Under the pieces are notes generated by a model that worked only from the letters and a program-made list of their open reading frames with translations, was not told where the DNA came from and searched no databases. A program made the position numbers and the translations under genes. Positions 8,561-16,218 of a stretch of DNA of 64,000 nucleotides are shown here, one piece after another. The stretch lies in contig NZ_JAJTHI010000022.1 in assembly GCF_021298855.1 (NCBI RefSeq), forward strand, positions 62,001 through 126,000. Reading direction: 5' to 3'. The stretch comes from Gemmatimonas sp. (GTDB lineage Bacteria > Gemmatimonadota > Gemmatimonadetes > Gemmatimonadales > Gemmatimonadaceae). The first letter of the stretch is position 1. Each line of letters starts with the position of its first letter.

Positions 8561-9171
8561 CCAGCGGTCGGGGGTGGTCGTGGTCGGGGTACAGCCACCG
8601 CGGTCGGGGTACGGCCACGGCAGTCGGGGCCCTGCCACCGCGGTCGGGGCCTTACGAGCGGTCGGGGTCGTGGCCGGGCCCGGGGTGGGTCGGCGTTAGC
8701 GGGTCTCGGTCGGGGCGCAGCGGTATGGCAGCGCGGGGTGGGGTCGGGGTCTGGGGGCGCGCGGCGCTGCGCTGGCGCTGGGTCGGGGTCGACGGCGATA
8801 CGGCGGTCGTGGCTCCGGCCGCGGTCGGGGGGCGCGACGCTGCGCTGGCTTCGTCGGGGTTGGGGCCCCGACCCCGACCCGCGCGCAAAGCGCCGCGCCT
8901 CCAACCAGGACCCCGACTGCTTCACCGCAGTCGACCCCGACCAGCGCCAGCGCAGCGTCGCGCACCCCCGGACCCCAACCCCACCCCGCGCCGCCGTGCT
9001 GCTGCGCCCCGACCTCGACGCTGGCCCAGACCCACCCCGGGCCCGGCCGCGACCCCGACTGCTCGTAGGACCCCGACCGCAGTGGCAGGGCCCCGACTGC
9101 CGTGGCAGTACCCCGACCGCGGTGGCTGTACCCCGACCCCGACCACCCAAGACCGCAGGTCAGGCGTCGGT
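8553..9171. repeat. About 620-bp imperfect palindrome rich in GTCGGGG
   Basis: The two halves are reverse complements with scattered mismatches and small gaps, folding about GGGGCCCC at 8862-8869. Matching outer segments include ACGCCTGACC (8552 and, inverted, about 9162-9171) and GGTCGGGGTACAGCCACCGC (8582-8601 and, inverted, about 9117-9136). Inner arms match too, for example GGCCGGGCCCGGGGTGGGTC. The motif GTCGGGG or its complement occurs tens of times. The element lies exactly between two convergent genes. No gene is supported in it: open frames exist in many phases but only reflect base composition. See findings. Confidence 0.9.
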
Positions 9172-9173
9172 CG

Positions 9174-10124
9174 TCAGCGCAGTTCGCCCGCGAGTTCTTG
9201 CCACACCCGCCGAATGGCGATCGGTGCCTGCTGGTCGACCAGGAACCAGGTGGCGTACGGCCCCCATTGCGCCTGCTTCACCGCCGCATCGAAGGGCAGC
9301 CCCGCGGCGCGCAGGCGGGTGGCCTCGGCAATGACCGCCGTGATGGCATCGCGGAACGCGACGAGCTCCTCGCGCGAGCGCTTGGCCTTTTCGATGAACC
9401 CGTGCCCCGGCACGAAGCGCTTCACCCGCTCGAGCGCGAGCGCCGCGTCAATCGCGCGCGCCCATTCGGACGGATACGCACTGCGCATCGCCGGAAACAC
9501 GCGATTCAGGAACGCCTCACTCATGAACAGGATCTGTTCCCTGGGCAGATGCACCATGAGATCGCCGCCCGTGTGCGCGCGCCCCAGGAACCGCACGACG
9601 ACCTCCGTCGTGCCGAGGTCGATGGTCTGCGTGGTGCCCGTCATGGCCGTGGGCGGCACCACCACCGGGCGCGCGGCCGTCGCCGCCGCCGAGTCGCGCT
9701 TGAGCTGCGCCAGCGAGGTGGGATGCACCACCCACGTGATGCCGGCCGGCAGCACGTGGTTGCCCGCCGTGTGGTCGCCGTGATCGGAGCCCACCACGTA
9801 CCACTTGACCGGCAGCGGCGTGATCGTGCGGATGCGATCGAGCATCGTCTGCGTCGCCGCCGCCGATCCCTGCGCGTCGGCAATGAGCACGCCCTCCTTC
9901 CCGATCACGATGAGGCTCACCGTGGTGAAGCCCGGCTGGCGGATCTCCTCGTAGCCGTACACATGCTTCGAGAGCTTGACCAGTCGCGGGAACGCGCTGA
10001 GCGGAACGCCGCGCACTGCCGGATCGGCGGTACGGATCTGCGCCCGCGCCGCGGCGGGCACGGCCAGCGCGAGAAACAGCCAGGTGACGCCACGCAACGC
10101 GCGACGGAGCGGGGAAGTGGGCAT
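9174..10124 (-). CDS. Secreted metallo-beta-lactamase-fold protein with altered metal motif
   Basis: The 316-residue product has a signal peptide (RALRGVTWLFLALAVPAAARA) and an MBL fold. The metal motif reads GSDHGDHTAGN, where the usual HxHxDH has a serine in place of the first histidine; the later GRAHTGGD and VPGHG histidines are present. Relatives in this fold hydrolyse esters, lactones or lactams. Loss of one ligand may change the metal content or activity. The ATG at 10124 is preferred to the ATG at 10142 because a CATAAT hexamer ends exactly 7 nt upstream of it, the same geometry as other candidate leaderless genes here. It is divergent from the aquaporin gene. Confidence 0.85.
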   Translation of the reverse strand: MPTSPLRRALRGVTWLFLALAVPAAARAQIRTADPAVRGVPLSAFPRLVKLSKHVYGYEEIRQPGFTTVSLIVIGKEGVLIADAQGSAAATQTMLDRIRTITPLPVKWYVVGSDHGDHTAGNHVLPAGITWVVHPTSLAQLKRDSAAATAARPVVVPPTAMTGTTQTIDLGTTEVVVRFLGRAHTGGDLMVHLPREQILFMSEAFLNRVFPAMRSAYPSEWARAIDAALALERVKRFVPGHGFIEKAKRSREELVAFRDAITAVIAEATRLRAAGLPFDAAVKQAQWGPYATWFLVDQQAPIAIRRVWQELAGELR

Positions 10125-10130
10125 GTCACG

Positions 10131-10136
10131 ATTATG
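10131..10136 (-). promoter_or_regulatory. -10 hexamer CATAAT of the MBL gene, leaderless geometry
   Basis: On the minus strand CATAAT is followed by six bases and the ATG at 10124. The upstream ATG at 10142 would lie inside the promoter, which argues for the shorter protein. No convincing -35 was found. Confidence 0.5.
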
Positions 10137-10243
10137 CCTCACCGTGCGCCCACCGGCAAACCGCGGCTCGCGGGGCGGTGATCCGCAACGTACAATCCCG
10201 TCGGCACGAGCCCGCCTCCCTTCCTCCGTTCACCCGCGCCACC

Positions 10244-10972
10244 ATGCCTGCCACCGTTCTGGGCGAGTTCTTCGGCACCGTCATTCTCCTGCTGCTCGGC
10301 AACGGCGTCGTGGCCAACGTGTTGCTCACCGACGCCAAGGGACACGGGGGCGGGTGGATCGTGATCACCACCGGCTGGGCCTTCGCCGTGATGAGTGGCG
10401 GCATGGTCGCCGTGGCGCTCGGGGCGCCGGGCGAACTCAATCCCGCGGTGAGTCTCGCCAACGTGGTGACCGGCGTGTATCCGCTGGCCACCGGCCTGGC
10501 GCACGTGGGGGCGCAGATGCTGGGGGGCATCGTGGGCGCCACGCTCGTCTGGCTGCACTACCTGCCGCACTGGGCGCGCACGAACGATCCCGAACTCATC
10601 CGCGCCTGCTACTGCAACTCGCCGGCCGTCCGCAGCACGGGCCCCAATCTGGTGGCCGAGATCATCGGCACTGCGGTACTGGTCATTGTCGCCGGCGCCA
10701 TTGGCGCCAAGGGCGTGCTGGGCGCGTCACCGGCCACCAACCTTGGCAGCTTCCTCGTGGGCTGCCTGGTGTGGGGCATTGGCCTGTCGTTGGGCGGCCC
10801 CACCGGCTACGCCATCAATCCCGCGCGCGACCTGGGCCCGCGCATCGCGCACGCGCTGCTGCCGGTGGCCAACAAGGGCGGCAGCGACTGGGGCTACGCC
10901 TGGATTCCCGTGGTGGGGCCCATCGTGGGCGCGACGCTCGCCGCGGGGCTCTGGAAGTCCCTCACGGCCTGA
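10244..10972 (+). CDS. Aquaglyceroporin / glycerol uptake facilitator
   Basis: The 242-residue protein has six membrane helices and the two NPA half-helix boxes of the MIP family: ELNPAVSLANV in the first half and AINPARDLGPR in the second. The aspartate after the second NPAR box is typical of glycerol-conducting GlpF-type channels rather than strict water channels. It would allow passive flow of glycerol and small polyols across the inner membrane. No glycerol kinase is adjacent. The ATG at 10244 directly starts the first helix; its leader is pyrimidine-rich without a Shine-Dalgarno sequence. Confidence 0.93.
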   Translation: MPATVLGEFFGTVILLLLGNGVVANVLLTDAKGHGGGWIVITTGWAFAVMSGGMVAVALGAPGELNPAVSLANVVTGVYPLATGLAHVGAQMLGGIVGATLVWLHYLPHWARTNDPELIRACYCNSPAVRSTGPNLVAEIIGTAVLVIVAGAIGAKGVLGASPATNLGSFLVGCLVWGIGLSLGGPTGYAINPARDLGPRIAHALLPVANKGGSDWGYAWIPVVGPIVGATLAAGLWKSLTA

Positions 10973-10984
10973 GCGGCGCGTACC

Positions 10985-10999
10985 CTCCGCCATGCGGAG
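10985..10999. terminator. Short hairpin between convergent aquaporin and tgt
   Basis: CTCCGC-CAT-GCGGAG forms a 6-bp stem in the 42-bp gap between the two convergent stops. There is no clear T tract, so termination is only a suggestion. Confidence 0.3.
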
Positions 11000-11014
11000 C
11001 AACTCGAGGCGGGG

Positions 11015-12226
11015 TCAGCTGAGGCGTCGGTAGCGCCGCAGCCAGTCGCTGCTCCAGGTGGTGTAGTTGCCGTGGGTCAGCTCCTGGCGCGCCCGCGCCA
11101 TGAGCGTGAGGAGAAAGGTGATGTTGTGCAGCGCCAGCAACCGCGGCCCCAGCGGTTCCTCGGTGACCATGAGATGCCGCAGGTACGCGCGATCGTAGTG
11201 CGTGCAGGCGGGGCAGGGGCACTCGGCCGTGAGCGGCCGGCGGTCGGTGCGATGACTGCTCTTCTGCAGCTGCACCTTGCCGTCGGGGGTGAACACCGTG
11301 CCGTGCCGCCCCATGCGCGTGGGCGCCACGCAATCGAACAGGTCCATGCCACGCCCCACGGCCTCGAGCAGATCGTCCGGGAAGCCGACCCCCATGAGGT
11401 AGCGGGGCCTGTCCCACGGCAGCAGCGGCGCACAGGTGTCGAAGGTGTCGTACATCGCGTGCTTGGCCTCGCCCACCGAGAGCCCGCCCACCGCCACGCC
11501 CGCCCAGTCGCCCGTCTGCAGGATGCCGGCAATGCTGGCCGCGCGCAGGTCGGCGTAGGTTCCGCCCTGTACGATCGGAAAGAGCGCCTGCGGCGGCGCC
11601 ACGAGGTCGTCGATGTCGTGGTGCGTGTCGAGCCGCGGCGAACCATCGGTGGCCGCGTACGCGTGGACCGGTGCCCGGCCCTCTCGCGTGAGCCGGTCGA
11701 ACTCCACACGGCAGCGCTCGAGCCAGCGCAGGCTGCGCTCCATGGCGTGGCGCGACGCGCGGTGATCGGCGCCCCCCTCGATCAGCTCGTCGAGCTGCAT
11801 GATGACGTCGGCGCCGATGTTGCGCTCGATCTGCATGACGCGTTCGGGGGTGTACTGATGCAGCGACCCGTCGAGCTTGTTGCGGAACTCCACGCCGGCC
11901 TCGCGCACCGTGCGATAGCGGGCCAGCGAGAACACCTGATAGCCGCCGCTGTCGGTGAGCATGGGGCCCTGCCAGCGGGCAAACCCATGAAGCCCCCCGA
12001 GCGCGCGTACCATTTCGTCACCCGGACGCAGGTACAGGTGATACGCGTTGGCGAGAATCATGTGCGCGCCGGCGTCACGCACCTCGTGCATCGCCAGTCC
12101 GCGCACGCTCGCGTGGGTGCCCACCGGCATGAACGCGGGTGTGGCGACGTCCCCGTGCGGGGTACTGAAGGTCCCCGCACGCGCGGCGCCCTCCGTGGCG
12201 TCCACCCGAAAGGCAAAGCCGCTCAC
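11015..12226 (-). CDS. tgt: tRNA-guanine transglycosylase (queuine tRNA-ribosyltransferase)
   Basis: The 403-residue enzyme exchanges guanine at the wobble position of GUN-anticodon tRNAs for the queuosine precursor preQ1. Visible signatures are MPVGTHASVR, the substrate loop LTDSGGYQVFSL with its catalytic-region aspartate, QLDELIEGG, VGGLSVGE, FDCVAPTRMGRHG, and the C-terminal zinc site CPCPACTHYDRAYLRHL. The start is a GTG at 12226 that overlaps the TGA of the upstream HD gene as GTGA, indicating translational coupling; the open frame continues far upstream through that gene, but nothing there matches Tgt. The enzyme is complete. Confidence 0.96.
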   Translation of the reverse strand: MSGFAFRVDATEGAARAGTFSTPHGDVATPAFMPVGTHASVRGLAMHEVRDAGAHMILANAYHLYLRPGDEMVRALGGLHGFARWQGPMLTDSGGYQVFSLARYRTVREAGVEFRNKLDGSLHQYTPERVMQIERNIGADVIMQLDELIEGGADHRASRHAMERSLRWLERCRVEFDRLTREGRAPVHAYAATDGSPRLDTHHDIDDLVAPPQALFPIVQGGTYADLRAASIAGILQTGDWAGVAVGGLSVGEAKHAMYDTFDTCAPLLPWDRPRYLMGVGFPDDLLEAVGRGMDLFDCVAPTRMGRHGTVFTPDGKVQLQKSSHRTDRRPLTAECPCPACTHYDRAYLRHLMVTEEPLGPRLLALHNITFLLTLMARARQELTHGNYTTWSSDWLRRYRRLS

Positions 12227-12840
12227 GACGGCCCGGGGCGTACCGCGCGTGTTCGCGACTCGCCATCCCGCTCCCGCGCCCGGCGCTCGGTTTCCTCGTC
12301 GAGCACGGCGCGAATGGTCCGCAGAATGGGATCGTCCGTCGTGTACTTCGCCCCGTACTGCAGGTTGAAGCGGAAGTCGAACCCCTCGGGCATCGCGCCC
12401 TGATTGTGCTGCAGGATGGTTTCCAGCTTGTCGAGCCCCTTCGCAATGCGCGCTTCGAGCGACGCCGCCTGCTCGTACTCGTCCCACAGCGCCACGATCT
12501 CGGCGCGGGTGTGCGCCGGCAACGGCGCGGTGAGCTGCAGCAGGTCCTTGCGCTCCTGCTCCGCCTTGTGCGGCATGCTCGCCTGCAGCGTGGCCGAGAT
12601 GTCGCCGCCAATGGCTTCGCCCAGATCGTGCACGATGCAGATGCGCAGCAGTTTGCCCACATCCACCCCGGGGAAGCGCGGCGCGAACACCAGCGCCATG
12701 AGGCAGAGCCGCCAGGTGTGCTCGGCGACGCTCTCCTGCTGGCCGGTGGACGTCCACGCCACGCGCGTGGTGTGCTTCAGCGCCTCGGCGGCCCGCAGGA
12801 AGTCGAGGATGCCGTGGAGATCGGTGGGAGCAATGGACAT
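12223..12840 (-). CDS. HD-domain phosphohydrolase (YfbR/5'-nucleotidase type)
   Basis: The 205-residue protein has the HD metal motifs SVAEHTWR (about residue 37) and CIVHDLGEAIGGDI (about residue 68), matching the small YfbR-like 5'-deoxynucleotidase group. Its likely role is hydrolysis of nucleoside monophosphates in the cytosol, with substrate unproven. It is the first gene of a two-gene unit with tgt, whose GTG start overlaps its stop. On the minus strand a TAGTTT hexamer (12852 to 12847) ends 7 nt before the ATG, so the mRNA may be leaderless. Confidence 0.88.
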   Translation of the reverse strand: MSIAPTDLHGILDFLRAAEALKHTTRVAWTSTGQQESVAEHTWRLCLMALVFAPRFPGVDVGKLLRICIVHDLGEAIGGDISATLQASMPHKAEQERKDLLQLTAPLPAHTRAEIVALWDEYEQAASLEARIAKGLDKLETILQHNQGAMPEGFDFRFNLQYGAKYTTDDPILRTIRAVLDEETERRARERDGESRTRAVRPGPS

Positions 12841-12846
12841 GAGGGC

Positions 12847-12852
12847 AAACTA
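12847..12852 (-). promoter_or_regulatory. -10-like TAGTTT of the HD gene, leaderless geometry
   Basis: The hexamer is followed by six bases and the start codon at 12840. No good -35 is visible. Confidence 0.4.
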
Positions 12853-13413
12853 TCTGGGCTCCCCATGTCCCGCAGGGCTCCCTGACGTGTGCACCCACCG
12901 CTCGACCGCTTTCGCCCCGCCGTTGCGGACGAGCCAGGCAAACACCATGGTGCGGGTCAGGCGCCCGGCGAGCAGTGCCAGCGTGAACGTCGTGAACGGC
13001 ACACCGGCCGCTCCCGACGCCATGCTGGTGAGCTTGGTACTGAGGGGACTCATCGTGCTGGCGAAGATCGCCCAGCCTCCCCATTCCGCGAGCCGGGTGC
13101 GATAGGCCGCGAGGTCGGCTGGCGACAGCTCCACCAACCGCGTGACCGGGCCCTGCAGCCACACCAGCGCTTCGGCACCAACCCAGTACAGCACCATGCT
13201 GCCAATGAGCGTGCCGCTGGTCGCGACCAGCGCCAGGCGATAGGCACGCTCGGGACGTGCGATGGCGAGTGGCAGAAAGAACAGATCGGCCACTCCGGGG
13301 AAGACCAGCCCCTGCAGCAGCCCCCACGTGAACACGACGCTGTTCGACCAGCCGGCGTCGGCCCACTGCTGCAATCGCGCAAACAGGCGCGCGGCGGGAC
13401 CGGGATGAGCCAT
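12850..13413 (-). CDS. VTT/DedA-like (YqaA-type) membrane protein
   Basis: The 187-residue protein has four to five membrane segments and the arrangement of small VTT-domain proteins: FPGVADLFFLPLAIARPERAY near residue 38, ATSGTLIGSMVLYWVGA, and STMSPLSTKLTSMASGAAG. YqaA and DedA relatives are linked to lipid flipping and membrane homeostasis. The exact substrate is not known. It lies on the same strand upstream of the HD gene but probably has its own start signal, as TAGCTT (13425 to 13420) ends 7 nt before the ATG. Confidence 0.78.
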   Translation of the reverse strand: MAHPGPAARLFARLQQWADAGWSNSVVFTWGLLQGLVFPGVADLFFLPLAIARPERAYRLALVATSGTLIGSMVLYWVGAEALVWLQGPVTRLVELSPADLAAYRTRLAEWGGWAIFASTMSPLSTKLTSMASGAAGVPFTTFTLALLAGRLTRTMVFAWLVRNGGAKAVERWVHTSGSPAGHGEPR

Positions 13414-13419
13414 GCCACA

Positions 13420-13425
13420 AAGCTA
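13420..13425 (-). promoter_or_regulatory. -10-like GGTAGCTT of the VTT gene, leaderless geometry
   Basis: On the minus strand GGTAGCTT ends six bases before the start codon at 13413. It closely matches the elements before the kinase and glycosidase genes. Confidence 0.45.
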
Positions 13426-13494
13426 CCGACCCGCGCAAACGGCGGCAGCACGCGCCGAAATCCGCCAGTGGGGCCCGAGCAGCGCGTCCCGCGG

Positions 13495-13500
13495 TAGATT
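13495..13500 (+). promoter_or_regulatory. -10-like GGTAGATT of the glycosidase gene, leaderless geometry
   Basis: TAGATT is followed by CGCGCC and the ATG at 13507. No typical -35 lies 16-18 nt upstream, so an extended -10 or another sigma factor may be used. Confidence 0.45.
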
Positions 13501-13506
13501 CGCGCC

Positions 13507-14715
13507 ATGCCCCCCTTCGTTCGCCATGCCGCGGTGCTGCTCGCGTGTTTCCTGGCCGGCTGTCGTGCGCCCGCGCACATGGATGCCCGGCCGTTGACCC
13601 TGGCCGCGACCATGGCCGATTCGGTGGTCACGACCCCGGTGGCCCCGGGTGCGCGCCTGCATCGGCTGGTGAACACCACGTTGCCGTGGCGCGCCTTCGT
13701 TCTCGAAGTGGATCTCACGTGCAGCCGCCTGCAGGCGCTCAAGGGCGGGGCAACGGCAGTGGGGCGCACCACGACCAGCCGTTTGCTGGCGGCGTTGCCC
13801 GACGACATGGACGCCATTGCAGCCATCAACGCCGACTTCTTTCTCTTCGCACCACCAGGGGTGCCCACCAACCTGCATGTGGAGCGCGCCGTGATGCTGG
13901 CGGGCCCCGGTCCCAAGCCGGTCATTTTCACCGACGGACGCCGGGTGCAGATCGATTCCGTAATCGCCCACGGACGGCTGACGACCAACGGGGGGGACCT
14001 GCGCCTCGAGTCGTGGAACCGCCCAGCTCCCACTCGCGTCGGCATCGTGGACGCGCGCTGGGGCGTGGCGCTCGATTCCCTCGAGCGCCGGCAGGTGTGG
14101 CGACTCGACCCGCTGGCCGGTCGTGGTGCCCGCGCGCCCGGCACCGCGGCCAGTCTCGACGGGCGCTACCGGGTGCGCCCTGCGGTGTCCGCCGATACAC
14201 TCGTCTTCGGGGATACCCTGCTGGTGCACCTGCCGCCGCCTCGACCGGGCAGCCCCGCTCCCACCATGCGCGCCGGCGACACGGTGCGGATCCGGCTTGG
14301 CCTCGCCACTGCCCGCGGCCCGGTACGCATCACCGACGCGGTCGGTGGGCGTCCCATCGTGCTCGCCGACAGCACCATCACCCGCGACGTGGACACGGAA
14401 GGCAACGCGGGGTTCCGCAATCTCAACCCGCGCAGCGCCATCGGTGTCAATCGGGCCCGCACGCGCGCCTGGCTCGCGGTCATCGACGGGCGACAGCCCG
14501 GCTACAGTATGGGCATGACGCTGCGACAGGTGGGGGAACTCATGCAGGCCCTTGGGGCCACCCACGCCCTCAACCTCGATGGCGGCGGCTCGAGTGCGCT
14601 CGTCCTGCGGTCCAGCGGCGACACCACCGTACGCGTGGTCAACCGCCCGTCGGACCAAACCGAGCGACCGGTCGGCAATGCCCTCGCCGTGCTCTCCCGG
14701 TGCACCGGCACCTAG
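13507..14715 (+). CDS. Phosphodiester glycosidase (NAGPA domain) lipoprotein
   Basis: The 402-residue product begins with a lipoprotein signal ending in LAGC (Cys about 18). The body has the NAGPA/DUF2233 signatures AINADFF and, near the C terminus, MGMTLRQVGELMQALGA followed by ALNLDGGGSSAL. The mammalian relative removes N-acetylglucosamine from phosphodiesters; bacterial relatives act on exopolysaccharide or wall-linked sugar phosphodiesters. An outer-envelope glycan role is therefore likely. It precedes the nitrilase gene by 26 bp and is probably cotranscribed with it. Confidence 0.88.
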   Translation: MPPFVRHAAVLLACFLAGCRAPAHMDARPLTLAATMADSVVTTPVAPGARLHRLVNTTLPWRAFVLEVDLTCSRLQALKGGATAVGRTTTSRLLAALPDDMDAIAAINADFFLFAPPGVPTNLHVERAVMLAGPGPKPVIFTDGRRVQIDSVIAHGRLTTNGGDLRLESWNRPAPTRVGIVDARWGVALDSLERRQVWRLDPLAGRGARAPGTAASLDGRYRVRPAVSADTLVFGDTLLVHLPPPRPGSPAPTMRAGDTVRIRLGLATARGPVRITDAVGGRPIVLADSTITRDVDTEGNAGFRNLNPRSAIGVNRARTRAWLAVIDGRQPGYSMGMTLRQVGELMQALGATHALNLDGGGSSALVLRSSGDTTVRVVNRPSDQTERPVGNALAVLSRCTGT

Positions 14716-14741
14716 CACTCACCCGCACCCATTTCGTTCGC

Positions 14742-15701
14742 ATGTCCGACACCCTCCGCATCGCCGGGGCGCAGCTCGCTCCCGTGTGGCTGCATCGTGA
14801 CGGCACCATCGCGAAGGTCGTGCAGTCCATCACCGAAGCGGCGGCGGACGGCATCGCGCTGCTGGCGTTCCCCGAAGCGTTCGTGCCCGGATACCCGTTC
14901 TGGATCGAGCAGACCGACGGCGCACGGTTCGACAGTCACATGCAGAAGGTGCTGCACGCCCACTATCTCGATCAGGCGGTGCAGATCGAGGCCGGGCATC
15001 TCGACCCCGTCGTGGACGCGTCGGCGCGCCATGGCATGACCGTGGTGCTCGGCATCATCGAGCGACCACGGGACCGCGGTGGTCACAGCATCTACGCCAG
15101 CTGCGTCACCATCACGCCCACGCACGGCATCGTCACGGTGCACCGCAAGCTCATACCCACGTACGAAGAGCGGCTCAGCTGGGCCCCCGGTGACGGCCAT
15201 GGCCTGCGCACCACCCGCGTGGGCGCCTTCACTCTGGGGGCGCTCAACTGCTGGGAGAACTGGCTGCCCCTCGCGCGCGCGGCGCTGTATGCCCAAGGGG
15301 AAGACCTGCACGTGGCCATCTGGCCCGGCAGTGTGCGCAACACCGAAGCCATTACCCGCTTCGTGGCGCGCGAGGGGCGGTCGTACGTGCTCTCCGTGTG
15401 CAGCGTGCTGCGTCGTGACCAGCTGGGGGCGCACATCCCGTTCATCGACGATCTGCGCGAACGCCTGCCGGAGGTGATCAGCGAAGGCGGCACGGCCATC
15501 GCCGCTCCCGACGGGACGTGGATCGTGGAGCCCACGCCGCACGTGGAGCAGCGGTTCGTGGCCGACATTCAGCACGCGCGCGTGCGGCAGGAGCGGCAGA
15601 ACTTCGACGTCGCCGGACACTACGGCCGCCCCGACGTGCTGCGGCTGCAGGTGAACCGCGAGCGCCAGACCATCGCGCGGTTCGACGAAGGGGTGACCTG
15701 A
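14742..15701 (+). CDS. Nitrilase-superfamily C-N hydrolase
   Basis: The 319-residue enzyme carries the full catalytic triad of the nitrilase fold: Glu in FPEAFVPGYP, Lys in HRKLIPTYEE and the nucleophilic Cys in LNCWEN. The PTYEERLSW and CWENWLPLAR sequences resemble true nitrilases (branch 1) more than amidases or carbamoylases. The reaction would be nitrile plus water to carboxylic acid and ammonia, in the cytosol. The ATG at 14742 begins the typical ...RIAGAQLAPVW strand. It is convergent with the suf operon, with only 39 bp between the stops. Confidence 0.92.
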   Translation: MSDTLRIAGAQLAPVWLHRDGTIAKVVQSITEAAADGIALLAFPEAFVPGYPFWIEQTDGARFDSHMQKVLHAHYLDQAVQIEAGHLDPVVDASARHGMTVVLGIIERPRDRGGHSIYASCVTITPTHGIVTVHRKLIPTYEERLSWAPGDGHGLRTTRVGAFTLGALNCWENWLPLARAALYAQGEDLHVAIWPGSVRNTEAITRFVAREGRSYVLSVCSVLRRDQLGAHIPFIDDLRERLPEVISEGGTAIAAPDGTWIVEPTPHVEQRFVADIQHARVRQERQNFDVAGHYGRPDVLRLQVNRERQTIARFDEGVT

Positions 15702-15740
15702 TTTCGCGGACACGCAGCCGCGATACCCTCGACGTCTCGC

Positions 15741-16205
15741 TTACGTGAGCGCCTCGCGCAGCGCCTGCCACGGCAGGCGTGCGCAGCCATGCCGCCCCGC
15801 GAACGGGGCAACGCCGCGCAATGGCGCGAGGACCTCCGGCAACTCCACCTCGCCGCCGCCGAGCATGCGTTCCACGGTCTCGCCGAGCGCGAGCGCTGCC
15901 TCCACCCGGAGCCCGCGCACCGCGTCGGTCATCATGCTGGCGCTGGCGGTGGCCACGGAGCAGCCGCGCCCGGAGAATGCGACCTCGGTCACCACCCCGT
16001 CCGCCAGGCGGACGGCCACCGTGATGTCGTCACCGCACACCGGGTTGCGCTGCGACGCCGTGGTGGTGGCGTGTAGGAGCTCGCGGCGGTTGTGCGGCGC
16101 CCGGTGATGCGCGAGCAGCGCTTCCTGGTAGATGGCGGCAAGGCGCGCCACGCTCGTGCCGGACCCCGCGGTCACTCCCGGGGCCCAGGCGTTGCGGCCG
16201 AACAC
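15741..16205 (-). CDS. Second SufU-like Fe-S scaffold or sulfur-acceptor protein
   Basis: About 154 residues with the SufU/IscU-N fold: IYQEALLAHHRAPHNRREL, then Cys in NPVCGDD, Cys in GRGCSVATASASMM and Cys in HGCARLPW. All three cysteines and the GD aspartate are kept, so it should bind zinc and accept sulfur as SufU does. It is only moderately similar to the SufU at 17892 and is the last gene of the suf operon, 13 bp after sufS. The start is uncertain: GTG codons at 16205, 16175 and 16151 all precede the conserved part; 16205 has a purine-rich stretch upstream but very close to the codon. Confidence 0.85.
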   Translation of the reverse strand: MFGRNAWAPGVTAGSGTSVARLAAIYQEALLAHHRAPHNRRELLHATTTASQRNPVCGDDITVAVRLADGVVTEVAFSGRGCSVATASASMMTDAVRGLRVEAALALGETVERMLGGGEVELPEVLAPLRGVAPFAGRHGCARLPWQALREALT

Positions 16206-16218
16206 GCCACCCCCGGAA

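Noticed and set aside
8571-9174. Proline/arginine-rich open frames in both strands of the large palindrome
   Set aside because: Their repeats follow GTCGGGG in every phase; no start signal, no domain, and the two strands give near-identical peptides because of the palindrome.
11015-13438. An 807-residue fusion of Tgt with upstream sequence
   Set aside because: The extra N-terminal part runs over the HD and VTT genes in another frame; the GTG at 12226 overlapping the HD stop is a natural start.
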